Shown in pieces: positions 10,805 through 20,404 of a DNA stretch of 64,000 nt. The position numbers were made by a program, and so were the translations under genes. The DNA is from Rhizophagus irregularis (taxonomy: Eukaryota; Glomeromycota; Glomeromycetes; Glomerales; Glomeraceae), in the NCBI RefSeq assembly GCF_026210795.1, contig NC_089430.1:1240001-1304000 (forward strand). The letters are read 5' to 3'. Numbering within the stretch: the stretch's first letter is position 1; the number at the start of each line of letters is the position of its first letter. The notes beneath the pieces are model-generated. The model had not been told where the DNA came from. It searched no databases and was given only the letters and a program-made list of their open reading frames with translations.

Positions 10805-11808
10805 AGACCTCTGCTTTATAAGCTCTCTTTAAAAATAAATTCTAATTAATATGAGTCCGTCATATCTTCAAGACCGTCTAAACGTCTAAAAAGGTAAAAA
10901 AAGAGAAAATTGAAGCGTTAGTAAATATTTTGTTAAAAAAAAACAATTTACCTGACGTCCTACGCCTAAAAAAAAAAAACGAGTAAAAAATTTTTTTTTT
11001 TTTTTTCATATCATGGATGTTGATCGATCACCATTTTAAGTAAAATTTGATATCTTGTGATGGGATCAGAGTAACCGAATCGGTACTACAGCATACCAAT
11101 TTTGTTGCTTTATAAGTCCATACAACGTATGATTTCTATAATCATGCTCGTGTAAGTTGGAAAAATTTAGAAATATGAAATCTTAAATGATGTATAATCA
11201 ATCTTCGTAATTTTTTTTTTTTTATATATATATAAATATATAGAAAAAGATTTTCTATTCAACATAATTGTGAATGATGGTCTTCCTAAGGGCGTTATAC
11301 AACTAGTAAAATTTGAGAACCGGAAGTCCTTCGTGGCCACAGTTTGCGAAAGTTTCCAGTCAGGTAACCAGACCTGGCGTACGGAGGACGGCCTACTGTG
11401 AACGTCCTTCTCTATTTGGCTATCCTGGATAAGGCGTTGTATAACTGATAGTTATTCATAATTATTTTTTTGAGTTGCGTTGGTACTGACGTCCTCGTCG
11501 TGCAACTTGGGTATCAATGTGATTTTCATTGGTAGCAGACAAGTACCATCTTGCATTGAAATGAGCGAACTTTTCTTAGTCGCAACCAAAGATCTTTATT
11601 TTAACTAGTGCTTTTTTTTAAATTTTTGATGCTTTTTACTTTCGGTATGTTTCTATTTTTTAACGTTGTTATTTTATTAATTTATGGCATTGACTAACGT
11701 TCTTTTTTTTTGTAGGTGCTTAGGTTTAGGTTATTCTTTTCGGCTTTTAACGGCTTTAGATTTCGGCATCAGGCTCCCAGTAAATGGTAAGTTCAAGACG
11801 CTTGAATC

Positions 11809-12177
11809 TTGAAAAATTTGTCTTCTTTAATTAACCATTTTTTCTTCTTTTCTTTTATTGGTTGGGCTTTTCTTTTATTTGCTTTTGGACTTCGCTTTTT
11901 GTATTTCATTCTTTCATTTCGTTCTTATTCCCTTTCGTTTCTTTTGTTTTCTCTTTCATTCTTTATCCGTATCTTTCGCTTCTCTTTCATCCTTGATCGC
12001 TCCTTTCATCATTATTTCGTCCTTAATCTTTTTTTTCGTTTCCTTTATCGTTTCTTTTGTTCCCTTTTCGTCCTTGATCGTTCCTTTTATCATTATTTCA
12101 TCCTTGATCGCCCTTTCGTCATCCTTTTGTTCCTTAAAAACTTTATTATAATAAGAACAATTCGGCATCACAAATAA
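11809..12177. repeat. Pyrimidine-rich degenerate minisatellite
   Basis: Plus-strand sequence is nearly all T and C, with variants of TCCTTGATCGTTCCTTTTATCATTA repeated. Open frames on both strands (for example 11956-12171 minus, with KDE-rich repeats such as GAIKDERE) follow from lack of stops in a two-base composition and do not look like genes. The block resembles 32323-32700. Confidence 0.6.
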
Positions 12178-12482
12178 AGATAATATTTGTATTAAAGTTA
12201 TTTTTTATAAAAAAGATTTTTTTCCGATATTTGTACTTGTTATTGAAATTTTTTCTTTAATTAATTAAAAAAAAATATTGTATTGTAGTTAATACGTAAA
12301 ATTATATGATTATCGATATCAGTATCACAGGATTAAATGATTGTATCACGTAAAATAGAATTTTAACTAACATCGTTTTAACACGTCGTAAAAGAGTAAA
12401 AAAAAAGTTTAAAATTGACGCGTTTAATTTCTACGTTATCTTGAATTGAGATCACGTTATCTTGAATTAAGAATGTAAATTT

Positions 12483-12828
12483 AAGAAAAGTTCGAACGAA
12501 CTTTTCTTGAATTGAGATCACGTTATCTTGAATTAAGAATATAAATTTAAGAAAAGTTCGAGCGAAACTTTTCTTGAGTCATGTTATCTTGTATTACGTT
12601 AAAGCTGATCCCAGATCAGATTCAAGAAAAGTTTTCGAGCGAATCAAAATCACGTTATCAAATTTGTATTAAAATAAAATTTTAAGAAAAGTTCGCTCGA
12701 ACTTTTCTTGAATACACAAAAAAAAAATGATATATAAAATATATAAAATTAAAAATTTAAAAATAAAATCACGTTATCAAATTTGTATTACAATAAAATT
12801 TTAAGAAAAGTTCGCTCGAACTTTTCTT
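12483..12828. repeat. Left cluster of 26-bp palindromes
   Basis: Copies at 12483-12508, 12549-12575 (one extra base), 12684-12709 and 12803-12828, plus a broken one at 12624-12643. Each has arms AAGAAAAGTTC and GAACTTTTCTT around four variable central bases (GAAC, GCTC). Neighbouring bases are also shared (ATCACGTTATCTTGAATTAAG; ACGTTATCAAATTTGTATTA). The same palindrome forms a cluster at 19480-20061 beyond the transposase gene, and one copy sits at 14692. Clustered subterminal binding sites are a known trait of CACTA-superfamily transposons; I infer that role here. Confidence 0.85.
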
Positions 12829-12988
12829 GAATCAAGTACACAAAAAAATGATATATAAAATATATAAAATTAAAAATTTAAAAAAATTAAAAAAATTTAA
12901 CTTCTACTTATGAATAAAAAAACTAAATATTATATAAATTTTCTTGAGGAAATTAAGATACCGTCAAAAGAACTATATGAACGCTGTT

Positions 12989-14176
12989 TTAAATGTCATT
13001 CACATCCTCATCCATAGGATCATCAACATCCGGATAATATCTTGGGGAGTCTTCCAATTCTACATCATCCGGATAGTATCTTGGTGAGTTGGAAGAATCA
13101 TCTTGAATATTCCCTGAAAATTCATCATCATTATTTAATTCATCATCATTATTTACTAATTGATATACTTTTTTAATATTATCTTTTCTTAATTTATTAT
13201 CATCATCTTTTTTTTTCAAATATATCTTATGACAATCTTCTTCAGAAAGAATTTGATTCGTTTCGACAATCTTCAACCAACACTCAAATGCGATGACACT
13301 TATTGATGTTGATCTAAAAAAATTAATATCTAGGTTTGGAACCATATCAATTACTCGCCAATCACCGTTTGAAAGATTTGTTAGTCTTTCTATTCTTTTC
13401 GCTGCTTTGATAATGATTTTTAAATCATTATGTTGAATTTTTTGTTGGGAATATTCAACAATTTTATTGCTAACTTGATTTTTTATCGTCTGGCCTTTTA
13501 TTCTTATCTTATATAAATTGCAATATATTTCTATTTTTCGATAAATTGATAGAAAATTTATGTAATCTCGGAAACTTTTTCGTCTTTTCATTTCTACATC
13601 AATATGCTGTTGGAGAACTTTATCGTAAACTATTACTAATTGCGAAACCAAGGTTTTAATGGTTTCTTCTTTAATTTGGCTAAAAGACGATTCACCAAGT
13701 TTTAACAGCTCAACCTCCGAAATAACATCACTTTCGTCAATTTCATCTTCATTTTCGTTCGTATACTCAATTTTTAAAAAAATTTTATTGTTTTCTATTT
13801 CAGATTCGAATTCTTCTTTTGTGTTTTTTTCAAGAAGTTTACTTAATAATAATTGAATATACGTTTCTTGCTTTTCGATTTCGAATGGATTCATCATTGG
13901 AGGATGATCCGAAAGTTTTTCTATATTTGCTAATAATACATATAGAATTTTCGCCATTTTAACATTTTGTTCTGTCAAGAATGGTCGTTTCTTATTATCC
14001 AGATTTATAGATAATTTTGATGATGTATCATCATCTTTTGAGACATCATCATCTTCGTTTTCTTTTATGGCATCATTGTTACTGAGGATCACTTTTAACA
14101 CTCCAAGTTCATTATTTTCCATCATTATTTCTTTTTCGGTAATATTGAGAGTACTGATGCCCAATTCAAACATCAT
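12989..14176 (-). CDS. Uncharacterised acidic 395-residue protein
   Basis: One intact exon starting MMFELGISTLNITEKE. I do not recognise the family. It is acidic, with Asp/Glu-rich stretches near residues 35-50 and 125-150. A basic helical middle (FRDYINFLSIYRKIEIY; AAKRIERLTN) is followed by NGDWRVIDMVPNL. The C-terminus holds two copies of SPRYYPD in an acidic context (DSPRYYPDVDDPMDED). No signal peptide or membrane segment is seen. It lies between clusters of the 26-bp palindrome and is oriented away from the transposase gene at 16142, so it may be an accessory or passenger gene of the same mobile element. A nuclear or DNA-binding role is only a guess. Confidence 0.75.
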   Translation of the reverse strand: MMFELGISTLNITEKEIMMENNELGVLKVILSNNDAIKENEDDDVSKDDDTSSKLSINLDNKKRPFLTEQNVKMAKILYVLLANIEKLSDHPPMMNPFEIEKQETYIQLLLSKLLEKNTKEEFESEIENNKIFLKIEYTNENEDEIDESDVISEVELLKLGESSFSQIKEETIKTLVSQLVIVYDKVLQQHIDVEMKRRKSFRDYINFLSIYRKIEIYCNLYKIRIKGQTIKNQVSNKIVEYSQQKIQHNDLKIIIKAAKRIERLTNLSNGDWRVIDMVPNLDINFFRSTSISVIAFECWLKIVETNQILSEEDCHKIYLKKKDDDNKLRKDNIKKVYQLVNNDDELNNDDEFSGNIQDDSSNSPRYYPDDVELEDSPRYYPDVDDPMDEDVNDI

Positions 14177-14385
14177 TCTTTTTGTTTTTATTCCAAATTC
14201 TAAGAGCTTTTTTTCTATTTGAAAATAATTAATATAAGTTGTAATTAATAATAATTTGTAATAATTAATAATTTTAATAAATCAATTTTACTATTTATTT
14301 AATGAATAAGATGATTTACTTAGCGAATTCTCTTGAGATGAAAAGGTGGTCCCTTGAGATGATGAAGTCGTCTCCATTGAAAACA

Positions 14386-14476
14386 AAATTCACGATATTA
14401 TATTTAAAAAAAAAATTCACGATATTATATTTGAAAAAAAAATTCACGATATTATATTTGAAAAAAAAATTTACGG
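14386..14476. repeat. 27-bp tandem repeat
   Basis: AATTCACGATATTATATTTG plus an A-run is repeated with a 27-bp period (positions 14391, 14418 and 14445 are equivalent), with a fourth degenerate unit. Since 27 is divisible by three, a 69-codon frame (14302-14511) with KKKFTILYL repeats stays open, but nothing else suggests a gene. Confidence 0.8.
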
Positions 14477-14544
14477 TTTTGAGAAAAAATACAAGAAACA
14501 GATCGATCTAATTACGCAAGTCATGTAAAATCAAATGATACATT

Positions 14545-14563
14545 CCCCCCCCCCCCCCCCCCC
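14545..14563. repeat. Run of 19 cytosines
   Basis: Uninterrupted C19 followed by CTCTTTTTTT after a spacer T. This is striking in a genome of this base composition. The G-strand could form a G-quadruplex and the C-strand an i-motif. It may also be length-variable or an assembly-sensitive spot. Confidence 0.95.
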
Positions 14564-14691
14564 TCTTTTTTTCTGAAACATGTTAAATTACATTGTTATG
14601 TTATTATTATTTTTTGATATTCTCATGAAGGACTTTTTTGTTGATTGATATTCTCACATGTCAATTATTTTTTTATATTATACATTAAGTT

Positions 14692-14717
14692 AAGAAAAGT
14701 TCGCTCGAACTTTTCTT
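14692..14717. repeat. Single internal copy of the 26-bp palindrome
   Basis: Arms AAGAAAAGTTC and GAACTTTTCTT around GCTC. About 40 bp on (14756-14795) a piece resembling the 108-residue gene appears (CCTCTCTTGGTACAAAATTTG, compare 15237-15258), so part of that gene and its flank may have been duplicated and decayed. Confidence 0.85.
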
Positions 14718-15070
14718 GGACAATCTATTGTAATACAAATTCTATTATTTTAATTTTCATAATCCTCTCTTGGTACAAAATTTGCTTATGGGATAAATAT
14801 TAATATTTAATTATTTTTATATTATTATTTACTTATATAAATCGAAGCAAAATCAAACAACAAAAAAAAATATTAAAATATTGTAATAATACATAAATTA
14901 CAGCGAAAGAACTTAAAAATATTTTAAGAGCTGCAAGACGGATCAAGGTACCGACACGCGAATGTCAATTATTTGGAAATTATATCCGAAATTAATTGGG
15001 AAGAAGAAGATTACGAATGAATTTTTTTTTTACAAAAATTATAATAAAAAAAATCCAAACAAAATAATGT

Positions 15071-15478
15071 TTATAGTACGTGATTCAAAAAAAATTTTAT
15101 TAAAGTTATTAAACAATATATCATTATAAAAATTAATAAAACTCTCCACAAACTCAATCCAAATCTAAACCTAATATTTAAATTTCCATAGTCTCTATCA
15201 AGATCTTTAAAATCCCTCCACAACTTTTCATACCACTCTCTTGGTACAAAATTTGTTTGCGAAATATACATATTATTTACTGCATCAGCAAGTGCGTTAT
15301 CTAAATTTTGATTTTGTTTCTAATAAATGAATAATAATAAAAAATATATAAATGTTTAATAAAAAAATAAACCATTTTTATATTACTAATTAATAATTAC
15401 CGATTGCTGCTGCTTTTGACGATGCTGATTACGACTAAAATATTTTATGCGTTTGTTTCTTCTTGAAGTGGAAGTCAT
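15071..15478 (-). CDS. Small tail-anchored-like membrane protein, 108 residues
   Basis: Two exons, 15401-15478 and 15071-15319, joined in phase 0 across an 81-bp intron with GTAATT...TTATTAG borders. Exon 1 encodes a very basic, Ser/Arg/Gln-rich start (MTSTSRRNKRIKYFSRNQHR); exon 2 adds a soluble stretch (FVPREWYEKLWRDFKDLDRD) and ends with one strongly hydrophobic helix (LWRVLLIFIMIYCLITLIKF). A positively charged start with a C-terminal membrane segment suggests a tail-anchored protein. I do not recognise a family. It lies inside the palindrome-flanked region together with the transposase gene. Confidence 0.65.
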
Positions 15479-15839
15479 TATTTAAAATTTTAATCTTTAA
15501 ATCATCAAGATTACGTTATTAAATCTATTATAATGCAATGATATTATAAAAAGAAAAAGTTCGTTTCGTTCTAACTTACTTAACGTATCCCAGACAAATT
15601 AAAACTATGTGATTAAAGGAACTGAATGAAAAGGATTATTATTATTTATTTATCCCACGGTTCCCTAGTTAAAATTCGTGATTTTTTTTTAAAAAGATTT
15701 ATCAATTTATCTATATTTTTATATGTAATATAACTAATTAAAGAAATTGATAATGTGATTGAATTATGTAGCTAATTCCCTCGATATGGGGGCAAAAAAA
15801 ATAATACATGTGCTTCTGAACTGAACATCTGCATCTGAA

Positions 15840-15921
15840 GAATCGATATTTCATAACTATTAATATACATTCTGATTAAGGAATCGATATTTCATAACTA
15901 TTAATACACATTCTGATTAAG
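15840..15921. repeat. 41-bp tandem duplication
   Basis: GAATCGATATTTCATAACTA...ACATTCTGATTAAG occurs twice head to tail (15840-15880, 15881-15921) upstream of the transposase gene. It could be a promoter-region duplication; no known site is recognised. Confidence 0.85.
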
Positions 15922-16141
15922 GAAGTCGGCAATGTGAATGTGTGATTGGATCATTGAATTATTTCTCAAAGAATGGGACGTATTGTTTACAACATATTGT
16001 TCTTGTGAATATTTATATTATAAATTAATAAAATGTGTCAAATTAATAAAATGTGGCTTATACAATAAAAAATTAAATGTATGAATGATTGATTAGTTCT
16101 GATTTTATATAGTTTATATTGTTAAACTCTATTCGTTAAAA

Positions 16142-19100
16142 ATGTCTTTAAGAACGAGAATTAAAGTGCAATGTTTTTGTGATAAGTGTGAAGGTAATAA
16201 ATTGGTGGATCCAAGAACGAAAATAAAGCATGAAGAATTTATGTCAAGAAAAATTAAGTATCAAAAAGCTAGACTATCTGTGCTACCGGATGATGAAGAA
16301 ATGTATGATAACGGACAAGAAACCGGGCCATCTGATGAAATGGGCAATATTGAAATGTATGATAACGGACAAGAAACTGGTCCATCTGGGCTACCTGGGC
16401 TACCTGATGAAATAATGCGCGAAGAAATGGATGATGAACAAGAAGCTGGTCCATCCGGGCTACCTGGGCTACCTGATGAAATAATGCGCGAAGAAATGGA
16501 TGATGATGGAATGGAGTTTCCCAAAAGAAATTATAATTTTTTAACAAAAAAGTTGCCTATGCAAAGCGTAAAAAAAGGAAAAATTTCTAATAGAATTCTT
16601 GAAAATTTATTGTTGGACGATAATGATCAAAATAGACATTCGGAGGATCCCGAGGATAATGATCAAAATATCGATTCTGAAAACGAAGTAGATTCTGAAA
16701 ATGATGAATATGAGGAGATTAACTTTGCATCGCCAAATTTTGACGATAAGCCCAAACGTCCTAATACAGTTAATAACCATCATATGCATTATTGTTGGAT
16801 TATTCTATGGTTATTAGAATACAAACAACGATTTAAATTACCAAATGTTGCTATTGACTCTTTATTTAAATTTTTAAGTCTCTTACTTTCGACAATTGAT
16901 AAAAATAAATTTTTGTCCTTTCCTTCATCCTTGTACATGGCAAAAAAGGAACTAGGAATACCCACAGATATAATTCAATATGCCGCCTGCAACAAATGCC
17001 ATAAACTTTATGACATTAACGAGTTACTGGGCAAAACCGAAGTCCAGACATGTAGTTTCATTAATTTTCCAAATCATACCATACAACGTTTTCGACAACC
17101 ATGTAATAATCCTTTGACCAAAGAAATAAATAATAATAATCAACAAATATATCGCCCGATTATGACGTACCCAATAGGTAATATTAGGCAACAATTAACT
17201 CTTCTTTTTGGTCGCAAAGATTTTGAGACATCGTGTCGAGAGTGGGCAAATAGAAAAAATGATACAGAAGCGTTATTCGACATCTATGATGGTATGATTT
17301 GGAAGGAGTTTAAGGACGATAACGATGATCTTTTTTTTACAAAGGAACGCGCCGATACAAATCTTGGTTTAATGATAAATATGGATTGGTTCCAACCATT
17401 TCTAAGTTCGTCATATTCTGTCGGTGTGGTTTACGCCGTTATATGTAATTTGCCACGCACCGAACGCTACAAGTCACATAATATCCTGACATTGGCGGTG
17501 ATCCCCGGTCCGAATGAGCCGAAGCTTCATGAGATAAATAATTATTTGTATCCGATAATAAACCAATTAGTTCATTTATGGAATGGTTACAACATAATAA
17601 CTCATGAAAGCAACAATGATCGTTTTATACGAGGTGCGATAATCGGCTGTTCCAGTGACGTGCCTGCTACCCGAAAGTTATGCGGATTTATTTCTGCACG
17701 TATTGCGTGTTATCGGTGTCATAAGTCCGCAAATTTTGTTGGCAACCAACCGAATTTCGGAGGATTTTCGGATTTGGAAGATTGGTTTGTTGATCGAGAC
17801 ATTAAGATAATTAGGGAAAAGGCGAGTGAATGGAAACAATGCCAAACCGAAGAATCACGGAAAGCTCACGTATCCCAACATTATGTTCGTTGGTCCGAAA
17901 TATATAATTTACATTATTTTAACCCTGTGCGACATTGTGTAGTTGATCCTATGCATTGTCTATTCCTCGGAGTAGCCAAATGGATAGTAATGAAACTTTG
18001 GATAGGAGAAGGGATTTTAGATGATGCAAAATTGAAAATAATGCAAAAAAGGGCTGACGAAATTAAGATAGCAAGTGATCTTGGGCGTCGTCCTGCCAGG
18101 ATAGCCACCGGTGATGGGTTTTCGAATTTTACAGCTGACATGTGGAAAACATTCATCATGATTTTTGCAATACCCATCACATGGGATTTTTTGGATGAAA
18201 TTGATAAAAAAATCCTTGCATACTTTGTACGTGCCTGCAAAATATTAACTGGTCGGGAACTACAAAAAAAGGAGTTAGATGAAGCGTTTATTAGACTATT
18301 TGAAATGAATAAACTAGTCGAACAGAAATACGGCCAAGAGAAAATAAGCCCAAATTTGCATTTGTGTCTTCATATCTGTGAATGCGCATTAGATTATGGC
18401 CCTTTATCTTCGTTCTGGTGTTTTAGTTTTGAACGAATGAATGGAATTCTAGGTATAAATTAATTTACTGATTTTTAAACAGCATTGTTTCAAATAACAA
18501 ATTTATTATTAAAAAAAAATGTAGGTTCCTATCAAAATAGTAAACGTAACATTGAGCCCGAACTTCTAAAAATCATAAACGAAAATTCTTTCCTCAAGTA
18601 TTTCCTTTCCAATTGTGATGATGAACTCCTGCGCACTTCCTTGGACTTCATAAAACCTCGAAAATCAACTGGCAGCCTGGCTGCACTTGACGACTTTACG
18701 AGCGATGAATATCAAGATTTCATAAGACTCGCTCTTATTGAAGATGAATCGGCTATCGGAACAGAGCCTTTTCCCGGAATGTTAATGGACCCATACAAAG
18801 AAACATTCCTTCCGACAGATATTTTAAACCTTTTGGTGGAATACTATGAAAATTTGTACAATGATAATTTCATTTCTATCTCGTCTATGATCGATCCAAG
18901 TAATAATATTGTAATAAATTCCAATATAAAACAGTATGGCCGATTAAGAATCGGTGCAGACATATACGGTTCCATTCAAGCAGCTCGGCATGAAAAATCG
19001 TCATATATATTAGCTCGATTTGTTCAGGATGATGGAACAGTTGACACATATCCTGGACAAATTCAATTCTTTTTTAAACATACTATTTATAAAAGACAAT

Positions 19101-19366
19101 CGTTAGTCCATTCATTAGCACTGGTTAGATGGTACAAACCAGTTCAGGATCACAAAATAAGGTATCATTTTCAAGTGGATAAGGAAGACATAAATTCATG
19201 CAACATAGAACTATGGTCTAACGAATTTTATGCCATGAGTAGAGATAGTATCATCCCAATACAAAACATATTAGGAAAATTTATTAAATGTAAATTTTGT
19301 GTTGGAAAGAGAAATCCAAAAGAATATATGGCCGTTATTGCATTAAATAAAAAAATTTCTTTTTAA
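16142..19366 (+). CDS. tnp2/Plavaka-like (CACTA superfamily) transposase
   Basis: Two exons, 16142-18452 and 18525-19366, joined in phase 1 over a 72-bp GT-AG intron, give 1,050 residues. The junction restores FERMNGILGSYQNSKRNIEP, a conserved family block, which supports the splice. The N-terminus has a CFCDKC zinc-binding pair, then three acidic repeats (EMYDNGQETGPS, GLPGLPDEIMREEMDD), then a CNKCHKLYD finger. The transposase core carries NMDWFQPFLSSSYSVGVVY, NLPRTERYKSHN, PGPNEPK, CSSDVPATRKLCGF, CYRCHK and VVDPMHCLFLGVAKW. The C-terminal part ends with a small beta-rich, Cys-containing domain. No stop interrupts either exon. Palindrome clusters lie on both sides. Family assignment comes from these motifs; the catalytic triad was not fixed. 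Confidence 0.9.
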
Positions 19367-19479
19367 ATAAATAAAATTCATTTAATGATAATTATTTCTT
19401 AACACTGCTGTGTAACCGTTACGTTTAGGCATATAACGTAAATGTGATCTTCGTGATCAGGAACAATGTGATATACGGA

Positions 19480-20061
19480 AAGAAAAGTTCATTCGAACTT
19501 TTCTTAATTCTCAAAATCTTGTGATTAAAGATCTTCAAGGATAAGGAAGAAAAGTTCATTCGAAGTTCGAACTTTTCTTAATTCTCAAAGTCTTGTGATT
19601 AAAGATCTTCAACAATTTAATACAACATTGTATTTTAAATTCATGTCGCCCATCCAAATCATAATGTTTGCCACGTTTAAACCATTCAATGTGATTATTA
19701 ATAAATAAGGGGTTATATGCAATCAATATCAAAGGAAAAAAAAAAATTTTTTTTTTTTTTCATAATAGATTTTTTGCATTATTATTCAGCAGAAAAGTTA
19801 GCAACAATCTTCGGCTGCACAGTCTCCGATATTATGGCTATCAATAGGGAGATCCTAAAATACGATAAGGAAGAAAAGTTCGTTCGAACTTTTCTTAATC
19901 GTGATTATTAAATGTGCCGGAGTTTTTTGATTGGTCTAAATGATTTCGACTAATATTACTGGATAAGGAAGAAAAGTTCATTCGAACTTTTCTTAATTCT
20001 CAAAGTCTTGTGATTAAAGATCTTCAACGATAAGGAAGAAAAGTTCGTTCGAACTTTTCTT
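19480..20061. repeat. Right cluster of 26-bp palindromes
   Basis: Copies at 19480-19505, 19547-19579 (expanded centre), 19871-19896, 19969-19994 and 20036-20061. All have arms AAGAAAAGTTC and GAACTTTTCTT with centres ATTC or GTTC. Several are embedded in a larger unit starting GATAAGG and ending AAAGATCTTCAA. They start about 110 bp after the transposase stop codon. The 64-residue open frame at 19717-19911 runs through one palindrome and is not a gene. Confidence 0.88.
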
Positions 20062-20125
20062 AATCGTGATTATTAAATGTGCCGGAGTTTTTTGATTGGT
20101 CTAAATGATTTCGACTAATATTACT
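19862..20125. repeat. Perfect 99-bp direct repeat
   Basis: 19862-19960 and 20027-20125 are identical over 99 bp (ACGATAAGG...TAATATTACT), each carrying one palindrome. The 66 bp between them contains another. The perfect identity indicates recent duplication of the iteron block. Confidence 0.92.
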
Positions 20126-20404
20126 ATATGAGGAAAGCACAAGTATACGATTACCACGTGAACAAACAAAATCAATTATTTTATTATATAAGCCGAGTGC
20201 CTCCTTTATTAGTTATTATACTTTCACATTTCAAAAATACAATTCTGCGTGCTGACACAAACGATGGCACGCCGCAAAATGGTTAGAATTGTTATAAATA
20301 TTAATATGTCCATGTACGTGTACGTGTGTCTTGCAATACGTGTGTCTCGCAAGTAAGTTTCGTGGTCTCATTTTAAGACGGACGTAAATTTATCATCAAA
20401 AATA

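Larger units (their letters stand above)
9382..12482. other. Intergenic region with short repeats, no gene recognised
   Basis: Besides the repeats listed separately, 10020-10240 repeats TGCCGAT several times. The stretch 11281-11560 is richer in G+C and contains GGCGTTATACAACT and GGCGTTGTATAACT 150 bp apart, a pair that can also base-pair because GTTATACAAC and GTTGTATAAC are complementary. Around 11700-11790 a T-run with GTAG and a later AATGGTAAGT look like splice signals. A spliced non-coding or UTR transcript on the plus strand is possible; I see no protein. Confidence 0.45.

Noticed and set aside
11809-12177. Overlapping open frames on both strands, including a KDE-rich one on the minus strand
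   Set aside because: Open in several frames at once because the sequence is a pyrimidine minisatellite without stops.
12483-12828. Palindromes as heat-shock elements
   Set aside because: GAA and TTC half-sites are present but spaced by 3 or 4 bases, not the 2 needed for the nGAAnnTTCn pattern.
12910-13014. 34-codon plus-strand frame ending in CFKCHSHPHP
   Set aside because: Overlaps the end of the 395-residue gene; a faint likeness to 14905-14990 (IKVPTRE) is too weak to call.
14302-14511. 69-codon frame with KKKFTILYL repeats
   Set aside because: Arises from a 27-bp AT-rich tandem repeat; no other support.
19480-20061. Palindrome clusters as a CRISPR array
   Set aside because: Spacing is irregular, spacers are themselves repeated, and the host is a eukaryote.
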